Origin: a virus
Virus record (IMG/VR): IMGVR_UViG_3300048837_000398
Span: 39,012-103,011 of that record
Strand: one strand, 5' to 3'
DNA length: 64,000 bases
Positions 6,567-12,967 of the stretch are shown here, one piece after another. Every line of letters begins with the position of its first letter. Positions within the stretch are counted from its first letter, which is position 1. The position numbers were made by a program, and so were the translations under genes. Below the pieces are notes generated by a model. That model worked only from the letters and a program-made list of their open reading frames with translations. It was not told where the DNA came from and searched no databases.

Positions 6567-7013
6567 TTATACTTTTATTGCGTTTAATGTTTCCAGTACT
6601 TCGGCTATTGTAGCCGGTTTTGCGTTGCGCAATAGCAACCAAGGTTTTGCGTTTGTACCTTCGCCGATTGTCCCACCTTGCGCGGTGAAACTTTTATTTC
6701 CCATCGTGAACGCAACTAAATCGCAAGCGTGCAACTTTGTGGAAAACTCTTTTTCGGCCACAACGATTTTGCAATCAAATTTGATTGCATACGTGCCGTT
6801 TGCATAGTCGCCGTTTGATCCTTCGGTCATCTTCGCAATGGGATTAAGTGCAATTGCGCTCAAAATCTCTACTTCGCGGGTTTGACCTTCAGCGAACAAA
6901 GCAGCAAGTTCGGCAGAATACGCGCCAATGGCGCGGGACTTCGGATTGACTACCAACCCATCTGCCAAAAGGCCGATAATTGAATGACCAAAACTACCCA
7001 GTTGAATATTCAT
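6567..7013 (-). CDS. Hypothetical protein, first gene leftward of the divergent control region
   Basis: A 148 aa Ala/Gly-rich soluble protein, no family recognised. It contains a Gly-rich MGNKSFTAQGGTIGEG stretch. It is the first leftward gene after the 839-bp control region, so it is likely among the earliest leftward products. The codon pattern is plainer (fewer TCT/CTC-type codons) than in the rightward genes. It ends in TAA. Confidence 0.57.
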   Translation of the reverse strand: MNIQLGSFGHSIIGLLADGLVVNPKSRAIGAYSAELAALFAEGQTREVEILSAIALNPIAKMTEGSNGDYANGTYAIKFDCKIVVAEKEFSTKLHACDLVAFTMGNKSFTAQGGTIGEGTNAKPWLLLRNAKPATIAEVLETLNAIKV

Positions 7014-7110
7014 ATGTGTGTATTTAATAAGATGTTAAAAAGTTTGTGAAAACTCTAAACACCCCTACCCCCATTTGTTCCGCAAAAGCGATAGCGGGGT
7101 ATGCAGTTGG

Positions 7111-7164
7111 GGGCCATAATATTTATCGCACACACAATTTAGGCCAGCATATTTATCGCGCGCA
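7111..7164. repeat. Two tandem imperfect copies of a 23-nt element
   Basis: GGCCATAATATTTATCGCAC and GGCCAGCATATTTATCGCGC recur about 31 bp apart, sharing GGCCA-nn-ATATTTATCGC-n-C. Spacing near three helical turns fits a repeated binding site for a regulator or replication initiator. The 14-mer CAGCATATTTATCG also occurs inside TerL (16233-16246), probably by chance. Confidence 0.5.
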
Positions 7165-7216
7165 TAAACTATCAACAATTAACACATAAAAAATATTATT
7201 TGCTAGTTACGAAAAA

Positions 7217-7277
7217 CGCAGAAAAAGGCACCCTACCCCCTCTTTTTGCGCAGAAAAGGGCACCCCGGCTCTCTTTT
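7217..7277. repeat. Two direct copies of a GCAGAAAAGGCACCC-type element
   Basis: The segment CGCAGAAAAAGGCACCC followed by a pyrimidine run is repeated as CGCAGAAAAGGGCACCCC followed by another pyrimidine/T run. Period is about 32 bp, the same spacing as the neighbouring repeat pair. Confidence 0.5.
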
Positions 7278-7337
7278 TTAAGTACCTACTCCTCTAATCG
7301 AATACACACTAAAAATATTTTAAAAATAGTTGCTCTA

Positions 7338-7373
7338 AAATGCTAGCGTTTAATTTCCTTTTTATTATCTTTG
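7338..7373 (+). promoter_or_regulatory. Rightward promoter with Bacteroidota -7 box
   Basis: TATCTTTG at 7366-7373 matches the TAnnTTTG -7 consensus of Bacteroides-type sigma factors. An AAATGCTA box lies 28 bp upstream (7338-7345), and the TAATTTC-T-rich spacer resembles the second promoter at 7747-7783. It drives the candidate RNA that starts near 7380. Confidence 0.68.
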
Positions 7374-7379
7374 CACCAG

Positions 7380-7700
7380 TTAAAGTCCCCACTCTATTAG
7401 CATACGAGTGCACGGCCCAGAGAAGGTAATCCGAGGTATGGGTCCAGAAGTCGGTTTAGTAGTTCTAAATAGGAACGAGGTTTTCACCGATAGGGCAAAA
7501 ATGGTTAGTCAAGCAGCTTCTAGTGTTCGTACTGTTTTGCTATCGTTATCAGGGCTCCATATACAAGTGATAACGAAGTACGTAAGGTGTCTCTCACTGC
7601 TAGAAGTCAAGTGCCTAACTCAAGTTACTTTAGCGCCCAAAAATCGCTAGGGGGCTTGCTATATCGTTTTCTAAACTAGCGTCCTACGGACGGAGGCGCT
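7380..7700 (+). ncRNA. Candidate structured non-coding RNA
   Basis: About 320 nt lie between two rightward promoters and contain only one weak frame (80 aa, 7408-7650) that reads like a random translation. The DNA instead shows strong nested pairing in the middle: CTTCTAG with CTAGAAG, CGTACT with AGTACG, and TCGTTATC with GATAACGA, forming one long interrupted helix. Near the 3' end AGGCG-CTTC-CGCCT forms a GC-rich hairpin. No match to RNase P, tmRNA or 6S signatures was recognised. Function unknown; regulation, packaging or host take-over are all possible. Confidence 0.5.
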
Positions 7701-7746
7701 TCCGCCTAAATGGGGTGTCTTAAATTATTTTCCTTAAAAAGCGCGC

Positions 7747-7783
7747 AAATGCTACTACTTCTAATTTCTTTTACGTATCTTTG
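7747..7783 (+). promoter_or_regulatory. Second rightward promoter with the same upstream box
   Basis: TATCTTTG at 7776-7783 with AAATGCTA 29 bp upstream (7747-7754) and a TAATTTC spacer. It repeats the layout of the 7338-7373 promoter and lies 70 bp before the first rightward gene, so it should drive the 7853 onward operon. Confidence 0.68.
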
Positions 7784-7852
7784 AGGAGCGTTAAACGAAT
7801 ACGTACATTCTAAGTCTCTACGAAAAGCTCTCGTCTTCTTTCTCTACCTCTA

Positions 7853-8257
7853 ATGTCTCTAACGTTTCCTACACTTTCTCCTAAAGAGTTTATGACGCTG
7901 TTCCTCAGGACTCTCTCGTCTCTACGTAAAGAGAAGCTGTCTCCGCAAGAGTTAGACATGCTCGTGGCTTTCTCGCTTCTTCCTCACAAGTTTACGTCTT
8001 TTCCGTTCTCTACTGTCGGCAAGAAGAAAGTAGCTAAGCAGCTAAAGATTTCTAATCAGGCTCTTCATGCGCGCATCTATTCTCTTCTCAAGAAAGGGTA
8101 TCTACGTAAGGATGAAGATGGTGTAGTGCTGCTACCAGCGTTCATACATCAGACCCTTACCTCTTTCTTGAAAGGGTCGTACGCACTAAACATTTCGTTT
8201 ACTCTTGATAACTCAAAAGACTACTCGTCTCTTACACGAGACTTCCCAGCTGACTAG
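7853..8257 (+). CDS. Winged-helix-like DNA-binding protein
   Basis: A 134 aa protein, first gene of the rightward block. Residues about 28-95 read as a helix-turn-helix with wing: KLSPQELDMLVAF, then KKVAKQLKISNQALHARIYS as recognition region, then LLKKGYLRKDEDGVVLL as wing. The position right after the promoter suggests a regulator of the rightward operon. This is inference from helix pattern, not a named family. It ends in TAG and is overlapped by the next gene. Confidence 0.6.
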   Translation: MSLTFPTLSPKEFMTLFLRTLSSLRKEKLSPQELDMLVAFSLLPHKFTSFPFSTVGKKKVAKQLKISNQALHARIYSLLKKGYLRKDEDGVVLLPAFIHQTLTSFLKGSYALNISFTLDNSKDYSSLTRDFPAD

Positions 8258-8486
8258 CATTCCTTACCATATTATCGAACACGTGATTCACCACCAGTTC
8301 TTTTGGATTGCTACTCAGCTATCTCTTCCCACCTCTCCGCACTTCAAAGTCTACCGGCTAGGCTCGTTTCATCTGCCTAAGGCCGCGCTCATCCACAGAC
8401 TTCGAAAGTCGCTCCTCATACTTAAACGCAAAGCTTCCACTCCTTCTTACGAGGCTTTTATCAGAAAGTTCATCTCTACAACTTGA
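8205..8486 (+). CDS. Hypothetical protein, UGA-terminated rightward frame
   Basis: A frame of up to 93 aa that opens with TTG at 8205, inside the preceding gene; the true start may be later. Helical, basic, with many His. It ends in TGA at 8484-8486, and the next ATG follows at 8497. Reading UGA as Trp would give an extension lying wholly inside the next gene in another frame, with no gene-like character. So UGA is probably a stop here, making this the only rightward gene that seems to use it. Function unknown. Confidence 0.45.
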   Translation: MITQKTTRLLHETSQLTSIPYHIIEHVIHHQFFWIATQLSLPTSPHFKVYRLGSFHLPKAALIHRLRKSLLILKRKASTPSYEAFIRKFISTT

Positions 8487-8496
8487 CCACTTCGAC

Positions 8497-8733
8497 ATGA
8501 AGCAAAAAACTTTTCAGACACAGCCCAAATCCGCTATTGATCCACTGCAACTCCAGCTGCTACAGCACAATGTGCACCTCGATACGCTAAAGGTACTTAC
8601 AAGCGTACTACAAGCATCTACGCCTAATACCCTTCTTCACGACACTACTTCTACTCTCATTCTTCAATTCTTAGAACCGTTCAAACATGGAAATAGCGAA
8701 CCTATCACTGATGGGGAATCGAGTGCTGATTAA
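8497..8733 (+). CDS. Hypothetical protein
   Basis: A 78 aa helical, Gln/Leu/Thr-rich protein of unknown function. It lies 10 nt after the preceding TGA and overlaps the start of groES by 47 nt, so it belongs to the same operon. It ends in TAA. Confidence 0.5.
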   Translation: MKQKTFQTQPKSAIDPLQLQLLQHNVHLDTLKVLTSVLQASTPNTLLHDTTSTLILQFLEPFKHGNSEPITDGESSAD

Positions 8734-9064
8734 GCTCGACGAACACCCAGATCACACCGTCACTTCTACAGGTATAATTGTGCCTGACTTCACTCCGTCC
8801 TACACTGACTCAGGTCGACCAAAAGACGAGCTCTCTAAGCTTAAGCACCTTTTTAAGGGTACTGTCCTCGCTCTCTCGCCCATCGCCGCCCAGAAGCTCG
8901 CTGAAGAGTCTACGCCTCTGTCACCTTCCGACAGAGTCTACATTTCACAACAAGCTTTCTCAGACTCGTACCAGTTTTTTCTGAATCGTGATGCTATCAC
9001 TCTTCCTTTCGAAGGTCTCATCGCAATACCTCACTCTCTAATCGAAGCTAAAATCAATGGCTAA
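8687..9064 (+). CDS. groES: GroES-like co-chaperonin (Cpn10)
   Basis: A 125 aa protein with the GroES layout. An N-terminal strand, LMGNRVLIKLDEH, leads to TSTGIIVPD, the equivalent of the mobile-loop region. A middle GTVLALS segment and a GDRVYIS-like stretch (SDRVYISQQ) follow, then a final strand. GroES caps the GroEL ring and helps fold proteins in the cytoplasm. The insertion between the loop and GTVLALS makes it longer than the usual 97 aa, as in some phage co-chaperonins. The partner groEL lies 4.5 kb downstream. The last codons overlap the next ATG. Confidence 0.8.
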   Translation: MEIANLSLMGNRVLIKLDEHPDHTVTSTGIIVPDFTPSYTDSGRPKDELSKLKHLFKGTVLALSPIAAQKLAEESTPLSPSDRVYISQQAFSDSYQFFLNRDAITLPFEGLIAIPHSLIEAKING

Positions 9065-9398
9065 AACTATCACTTCACTCACTAAGGAACTCTCGACAGC
9101 TCAAAAAGAGCTTTCCACCCTTTCTCTTCAGATCTCTACTCTCTCTACTGAGAAAGAGCAACTCACCGCCGTACTCCAAGAACGTCAGCGTTTGCTCGAG
9201 TACGTAGCATCTATTCTTCTCGAGATTCAGACTAACCTCGAAAAGTATCCAGCTCTCTTAAACATTCCGTCTAAAATCAAGATCTTCTGGGTAATCTCTA
9301 ATCTTGGCTCAATCATTTCTTTCCTTACTTTCCTCATTTCCAAGATCAAAGAGTTCGCAACAAACATCAAGTTTAATAAGGATGCTCCTGCTCAATAA
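9057..9398 (+). CDS. Coiled-coil protein with C-terminal hydrophobic segment
   Basis: A 113 aa protein. Residues 1-50 are a heptad-rich coiled coil (Leu/Ser/Thr/Glu), and residues about 76-96 (FWVISNLGSIISFLTFLISK) are hydrophobic enough for a membrane helix. It overlaps both groES and the next gene, showing operon structure. No family recognised. Confidence 0.52.
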   Translation: MAKTITSLTKELSTAQKELSTLSLQISTLSTEKEQLTAVLQERQRLLEYVASILLEIQTNLEKYPALLNIPSKIKIFWVISNLGSIISFLTFLISKIKEFATNIKFNKDAPAQ

Positions 9399-9876
9399 CT
9401 TTGATCCGTCACAAGACTTTTGGCTCTCTAATCCGCAAGCTCAAATCATCTTCGCTGACTACGTCAACACTCCTTCGTCACACATGTGGGCGGCTCTGCT
9501 CTATGCTCATCCAGAGTCAAAGCTGTTTAACGAGTCGCCCACGTCTCGACGTCTACTCATCATCGAAGACTATTTAAAAGACCCCTCTTTCGATTGAGAC
9601 TCTCTTCTTCCACTCATCGAAGCTATCAAAAGGCTAGCTCTTTCTAAGCCTCAACAGCTTCTTCTCAACTGGGAGAAGCGTATGTACGAACGAGAAGCTT
9701 TCATGGATTCGACCTCCTACTCTCAAGAGACGTATCAGATGAAAGAGCAGATGGCTAAGGAGACTCCTAAGATGTGGCAATCTTTTTTCCAGATACAAGA
9801 TCTCCTCTCGAAAGAGAAGGCGTCCGTCACTGAAGGAGATATCGAAGAATCGCTCTCTGAAAAAGGCTTAATCTAA
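9382..9876 (+). CDS. Hypothetical protein read through one UGA (Trp)
   Basis: A 164 aa protein if UGA at 9595-9597 is Trp (context PSFD-W-DSLLP). The two halves are in the same frame with no other stop between them and have the same composition, so this is not a frameshift. ATG at 9382 is chosen because it overlaps the previous gene by 17 nt; longer starts would run deep into that gene. The C-terminal part is helical and rich in Glu, Lys and Gln. It is the first rightward gene with an in-frame UGA. Function unknown. Confidence 0.6.
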
Positions 9877-9881
9877 CGCAC

Positions 9882-10028
9882 ATGAAACGTCACTATTCTT
9901 CGAAACTAGACAAAGATGAAGCTCTAGCTTCGTACTCTCCACCACCCTTACCAAAGTCTCCGACTCCTCCAGCAAAAGATTCTTCTCCTACACTTTGGCA
10001 AAAGCTAAAAAGGGTCGTATCTTTATAA
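9882..10028 (+). CDS. Small Pro-rich protein
   Basis: A 48 aa frame from ATG to TAA placed 5 nt after the previous stop. It is basic at both ends with a Pro-rich middle (SYSPPPLPKSPTPPAKDSSP) and ends WQKLKRVVSL. The close spacing in the operon and absence of other coding potential support it as real. Function unknown. Confidence 0.5.
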   Translation: MKRHYSSKLDKDEALASYSPPPLPKSPTPPAKDSSPTLWQKLKRVVSL

Positions 10029-10040
10029 CATCAACCGGGG

Positions 10041-10190
10041 ATGAACCAGGCTCGACTAGTTAGCTAGTATCTTTTAATCGACAATTACCACTTCACTCTT
10101 GGCCTCGACATAGATCAAGATCTGCTTCTCTCTGTAGCGGATGAAACAACAGAGACAGTACCGTCCACATTACAAGAAGTTTTAGTTTAA
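10041..10190 (+). pseudogene. Mini-gene with in-frame TAG
   Basis: From ATG 10041 the frame reads MNQARLVS, meets TAG at 10065-10067, then continues as an acidic, protein-like sequence (LGLDIDQDLLLSVADETTE) to TAA at 10188-10190, 49 sense codons in all. Elsewhere in this block TAG is a normal stop. It could be a decayed gene, a gene starting later at a non-ATG codon, or a case of amber readthrough. Confidence 0.35.
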
Positions 10191-10251
10191 TCACCACTCA
10201 CACGCTTACCCACACGCTAGTAAACTAGCCTACTAACTAGGACGCGGGGGC

Positions 10252-10803
10252 AGTGCCCGCCATCTCCAAGCGCCTATGCGAATTAAAGAAAAAGTTTGTT
10301 CTAATTGTCTTCAAACTTTCAAACCAACGTCGCGGCATCGACTCTGTCCTAAATGCAGAAACTCTCTCTGCAGGAAGGAATGCCAAAATTGCGGACGACC
10401 TATTCAGTGTAAGTCAAAATATTGCGTACTATGTTCTAACAAATTAGAGCCGCGCAATACTTCACCACTAAAGATCAGAGCCGCAAACCACGCTTTGAAT
10501 AAAGCCCGTTCTCGTCACCACGTAGTAGACATAACTGCTGACTATCTAATAGAATTATTAGAACACCAACAGTCTAGGTGTGCTTATACAGGTTTACCGA
10601 TGTACTTACCTACATCTACTAAGTCTTGTGAAGATAAACGGTTATGCGCATCTTTGGACCGAATCGACTCCACCCTACCATACACAAAAGGTAACGTACA
10701 ATGAGTAGTCGTACCAATTAATCTAATGAAAAATACTATGTCTGACCAAGACACTCGTGAATTTATTTCGTGGCTCAAGAATTCTTAGTGCCCGCCATCT
10801 CCA
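10252..10803. mobile_element. HNH endonuclease element bounded by 17-bp direct repeats
   Basis: The 17-mer AGTGCCCGCCATCTCCA occurs at 10252-10268 and again at 10787-10803. The HNH gene lies exactly between, its stop codon overlapping the second copy. The second copy sits 2 nt upstream of the next gene's ATG, so the element appears inserted in that gene's leader, with its target sequence duplicated. No splicing signals were seen, so it looks free-standing rather than an intron. Confidence 0.55.
10276..10788 (+). CDS. HNH homing endonuclease with UGA-encoded Trp
   Basis: A 170 aa protein. The N-terminus (residues 8-58) has four CxxC-type pairs (CSNC, CPKC, CQNC, CVLC), a zinc-binding region. 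The C-terminal HNH part has CAYTGLPM, then ASLDRIDS, then KGNVQ-W-VVVPINLMK, the usual pattern of phage HNH nucleases that cut double-stranded DNA. The Trp of the GNVQW motif is encoded by UGA at 10702-10704; Trp is strongly conserved there in the family, so this is one of the best indicators of UGA = Trp. It ends in TAG inside the downstream direct repeat. Confidence 0.82.
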
Positions 10804-10805
10804 CC

Positions 10806-11012
10806 ATGACACGACTCGACGCAAATCTCGCAATTATCGACATCATCGCTTCTTACGCTAAGGCCTATCCGACTCTCAGATTCGGACAGATCCTTACTAA
10901 TCTTGACGTAGCGACACATCGCACATCTGACCACGGCTACCTCGACATTTTCAACGAAGAGCCTCAGTCAACACTTCAAAGAGTTACTGATAGTTTGCCG
11001 AGGATTGACTAG
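10806..11012 (+). CDS. Small hypothetical protein
   Basis: A 68 aa protein starting MTRLDANLAI at the ATG 2 nt after the second 17-bp repeat; an upstream start at 10770 would lie in the HNH gene and is rejected. It contains YPTLRFGQILTNLDV, a stretch often seen in small phage proteins of unknown function. It ends in TAG. Confidence 0.55.
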   Translation: MTRLDANLAIIDIIASYAKAYPTLRFGQILTNLDVATHRTSDHGYLDIFNEEPQSTLQRVTDSLPRID

Positions 11013-11104
11013 TGATCGCCTCGAACGCCCGTCCAAGGGACGCTGCCTATCCTAGGCTCACGTTTAAACGAACTAAGGATGACGCTAGGAAAGACTAGAT
11101 CTAC

Positions 11105-11187
11105 GGAGAGATGGCAGAGCGGTTTAATGCACTAGTCTTGAAAACTAGCGGTCTCACGATCCCCGAGTTCGAATCTCGGTCTCTCCG
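11105..11187 (+). tRNA. tRNA-Ser(UGA)
   Basis: The acceptor stem is GGAGAGA paired with TCTCTCC, with discriminator G. There is an anticodon stem ACTAGT/ACTAGC with loop CTTGAAA giving anticodon TGA, a variable arm, and a T-arm CCGAG-TTCGAAT-CTCGG. CCA is not encoded. It reads UCA/UCN Ser codons, which are common in the rightward genes (many TCT/TCA codons). Confidence 0.9.
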
Positions 11188-11246
11188 CATCACCTGTGTT
11201 GGTGCTAAACAGTGTGGTTTAAGTTGTAAAAACTTACCACACACCT

Positions 11247-11332
11247 ACTCTAGTGGCGGAATCGGTAGACGCTATACTAAGCAGCTGAAGCTAGGCAATT
11301 CAGCAGTACAGGTTCGAACCCTGTCTAGAGCA
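11247..11332 (+). tRNA. tRNA-like element (tRNA-Leu-type D-arm), anticodon unclear
   Basis: The D-arm GCGGAATCGGTAGACGC is the tRNA-Leu type, the T-arm is ACAGG-TTCGAAC-CCTGT, and the acceptor CTCTAG/CTAGAG has an A-C mismatch at the first pair. Between D- and T-arms 35 nt fail to form a standard anticodon arm; the best helix is GCTGAA/TTCAGC with a 9-nt loop GCTAGGCAA. It may be a degenerate or unusual tRNA. Confidence 0.5.
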
Positions 11333-11426
11333 CCCTCTCGAGGTATAGTATGTGGTGTACGATGCACGTTCGAATATCCGCGCGGTCACTTCGGAAAGAG
11401 TAAGTTTAATTCTTATCATACTAACT

Positions 11427-11636
11427 ATGGATAAAATATACCAATTCTTAGGTGAGTTTGATTCTTCTAAATTAGAAGAGCTTACCGTTCAAGATCCTGA
11501 TTGGGTTCTTGCACACTTTAAACATGACAATTGGGGTACTCTAACATCTAGAGAACACTATGAGCAATCTAAAAGATTAGATAAAGAGTTCAAAGAGTTA
11601 GAGGCTTCCCTAACATTCGGAAAGAAACCCACTTAA
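11427..11636 (+). CDS. Small hypothetical acidic protein
   Basis: A 69 aa protein, start at ATG 11427 (MDKIYQFLGEF); a longer frame to 11352 runs back towards the tRNA and is rejected. Glu/Lys/Asp-rich and helical, no motif recognised. It ends in TAA one nucleotide before the next ATG, so it is co-transcribed with 11638-11877. Confidence 0.55.
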   Translation: MDKIYQFLGEFDSSKLEELTVQDPDWVLAHFKHDNWGTLTSREHYEQSKRLDKEFKELEASLTFGKKPT

Positions 11637-11637
11637 T

Positions 11638-11877
11638 ATGAAACACGTAGAATACCTTACTAAGGCAGAATTTTTAGAGCGTTTTGGTCATCTTTTGTCC
11701 GACGAAGAACTTAAGCCTCTAAACTTGAATCCAGAAGATTTAGACCCTTACAGAATACACTTTATTCCTAAGACTGAGCTAGAACTTCGTCTTAAGAAGT
11801 ACCCACGAGTTCCTGCTGAATGTTACGACAGCCCTCACACACTAGAAAATGAAGACTTACAAAGTAAAAGTACGTAA
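11638..11877 (+). CDS. Small hypothetical protein
   Basis: A 79 aa acidic protein with the repeated pattern LNLNPEDLDPY; no family recognised. The start is directly after the previous stop, and the end overlaps the next gene by 29 nt. Part of a run of small overlapping genes between the tRNAs. Confidence 0.52.
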   Translation: MKHVEYLTKAEFLERFGHLLSDEELKPLNLNPEDLDPYRIHFIPKTELELRLKKYPRVPAECYDSPHTLENEDLQSKST

Positions 11878-12103
11878 GGGTTACTTAGGTGACTTTGCCC
11901 GCGAATGGTGGACTGATGAAGACCACGTTACATGGGATAAACATGTGGAGCAGTTAAAAGCTGACGGTACTTTTGGCGAAGAATCTACAGTAGAAATCTC
12001 TCTAATACATAATCCTAAACTTGACGCTTGTCAACTATACTCTCCACTTCAAAGTGCTCGATTTGATTTTCTAGATTTTTCTAAACCACTACCTAATGAA
12101 TAA
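11849..12103 (+). CDS. Small hypothetical protein
   Basis: An 84 aa protein beginning MKTYKVKVRKGYLGDFA with an aromatic EWWTDEDHVTWDKHV segment. Beta strands flank a short helix. No family recognised. It overlaps both neighbours by a few codons. Confidence 0.52.
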   Translation: MKTYKVKVRKGYLGDFAREWWTDEDHVTWDKHVEQLKADGTFGEESTVEISLIHNPKLDACQLYSPLQSARFDFLDFSKPLPNE

Positions 12104-12470
12104 AGATCTGATAGTTCAACAAGTAATCAATAAGTTTGAAACTCGTTCAGCATTAGGAATCGCTAAGTACGGCACTACGCTACACGACAATAATACAGAT
12201 GATTTCCTTACCCATCTTCAGGAAGAACTGATGGACGCTACCCTTTATGTTGAGAAATTACGTCAGTCCCCCAAACAGCTTTTCATAAAGAACACGCTCG
12301 TCAAAGATTCGGAGGGAATAGTCCTTAGATGTATTGTCGCTGATCGTGAAACAGCTATCTTTGCTCCATATTCAGAGAATCCACAAGATGGTTCTTTCTA
12401 CACTAATTATTCTGAGCTTTCAGCGTACTTTAACGATCCTTCTATACCTAACGATCTAATAATTATCTAG
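12096..12470 (+). CDS. Phage protein with MazG-like helical motif
   Basis: A 124 aa protein. Residues 8-55 read RSALGIAKYGTTL then LTHLQEELMDATLYVEKL, a pattern common in small phage proteins related to the all-alpha NTP pyrophosphatase (MazG-like) fold, where the EExxDA segment binds metal. The C-terminal half is a separate beta-type region of unknown role. A nucleotide-clearing role is possible but unproven; the E-x-x-D spacing is only a partial match. It ends in TAG two nucleotides before the next ATG. Confidence 0.52.
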   Translation: MNKDLIVQQVINKFETRSALGIAKYGTTLHDNNTDDFLTHLQEELMDATLYVEKLRQSPKQLFIKNTLVKDSEGIVLRCIVADRETAIFAPYSENPQDGSFYTNYSELSAYFNDPSIPNDLIII

Positions 12471-12471
12471 C

Positions 12472-12834
12472 ATGGAACAACCACTACTTACACCGCTAAC
12501 ACTTGAGGTTAGCATCACTAATAAGCATGGCGATAAGATTCGTCACTATTACGAAGAAATGACTGATTCTAATGGCCACCCCATTGAGCTTCAGATAATG
12601 AATAATTTAGACTACATTTGTGAGTCCATAGCTCACTGGCTAAAATTAGATCGCATAGAATTCGAAACGCGCATTCCACCTAATGATAACGACGAGTACG
12701 TCGTCAACTACAAGAACGAAGACAGAAAGTTCCCTACAGAAACGGTTGTTTTTGCAGACAATCTTACTAACATTAGAGCTGGCATTATCAAAGGCACACC
12801 TTCTATCACAATTCGAAAAAGTTATGCTACGTAG
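12472..12834 (+). CDS. Hypothetical protein
   Basis: A 120 aa acidic protein of mixed secondary structure; no family recognised. It follows the previous gene without a gap and ends in TAG 22 nt before the UCA-anticodon tRNA. Confidence 0.5.
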   Translation: MEQPLLTPLTLEVSITNKHGDKIRHYYEEMTDSNGHPIELQIMNNLDYICESIAHWLKLDRIEFETRIPPNDNDEYVVNYKNEDRKFPTETVVFADNLTNIRAGIIKGTPSITIRKSYAT

Positions 12835-12856
12835 ATTTTCACAAGCTTAATTACTC

Positions 12857-12952
12857 GGGGGTGCTTCACTGTTGCAGAACAGGACTAGTCTTCAAAACTA
12901 GACGACTGGGGTCCAAACTCAGTTTATTCGGGTGCAAGTCCTGACACCCTCG
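12857..12952 (+). tRNA. UGA-reading suppressor tRNA, anticodon UCA, long variable arm
   Basis: The acceptor is GGGGGTG paired with CACCCTC, discriminator G. The anticodon stem CTAGT/ACTAG has loop CTTCAAA, giving anticodon TCA at 12892-12894. The T-arm is TCGGG-TGCAAGT-CCTGA. A 6-bp variable arm ACTGGG/CTCAGT (12905-12910 with 12918-12923) makes this a type II tRNA. A 5-bp D-stem CTGTT/AACAG with a GCAG tetraloop is possible. Length 96 nt, UCA anticodon, tetraloop D-arm and long variable arm recall tRNA-Sec, yet the in-frame UGAs fit Trp. CCA is not encoded. Confidence 0.85.
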
Positions 12953-12967
12953 CAAAATTCAACAACT

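Larger units (their letters stand above)
7014..7337. other. Left half of the divergent control region, no gene seen
   Basis: AT-rich DNA with two sets of direct repeats (annotated separately) and stretches of A and T. No open frame with gene-like composition. Its place between divergent gene blocks suggests operators, leftward promoters or an origin; no minus-strand TAnnTTTG box was found by eye. Confidence 0.45.

Noticed and set aside
7408-7650. 80 aa frame in the control region
   Set aside because: Composition is not gene-like and the same DNA shows strong long-range pairing; treated as a candidate RNA instead.
12857-12952. True selenocysteine system
   Set aside because: UGA codons are spread over many structural genes at Trp-like positions, and no SECIS-like context or SelA/SelB gene was seen in the window.
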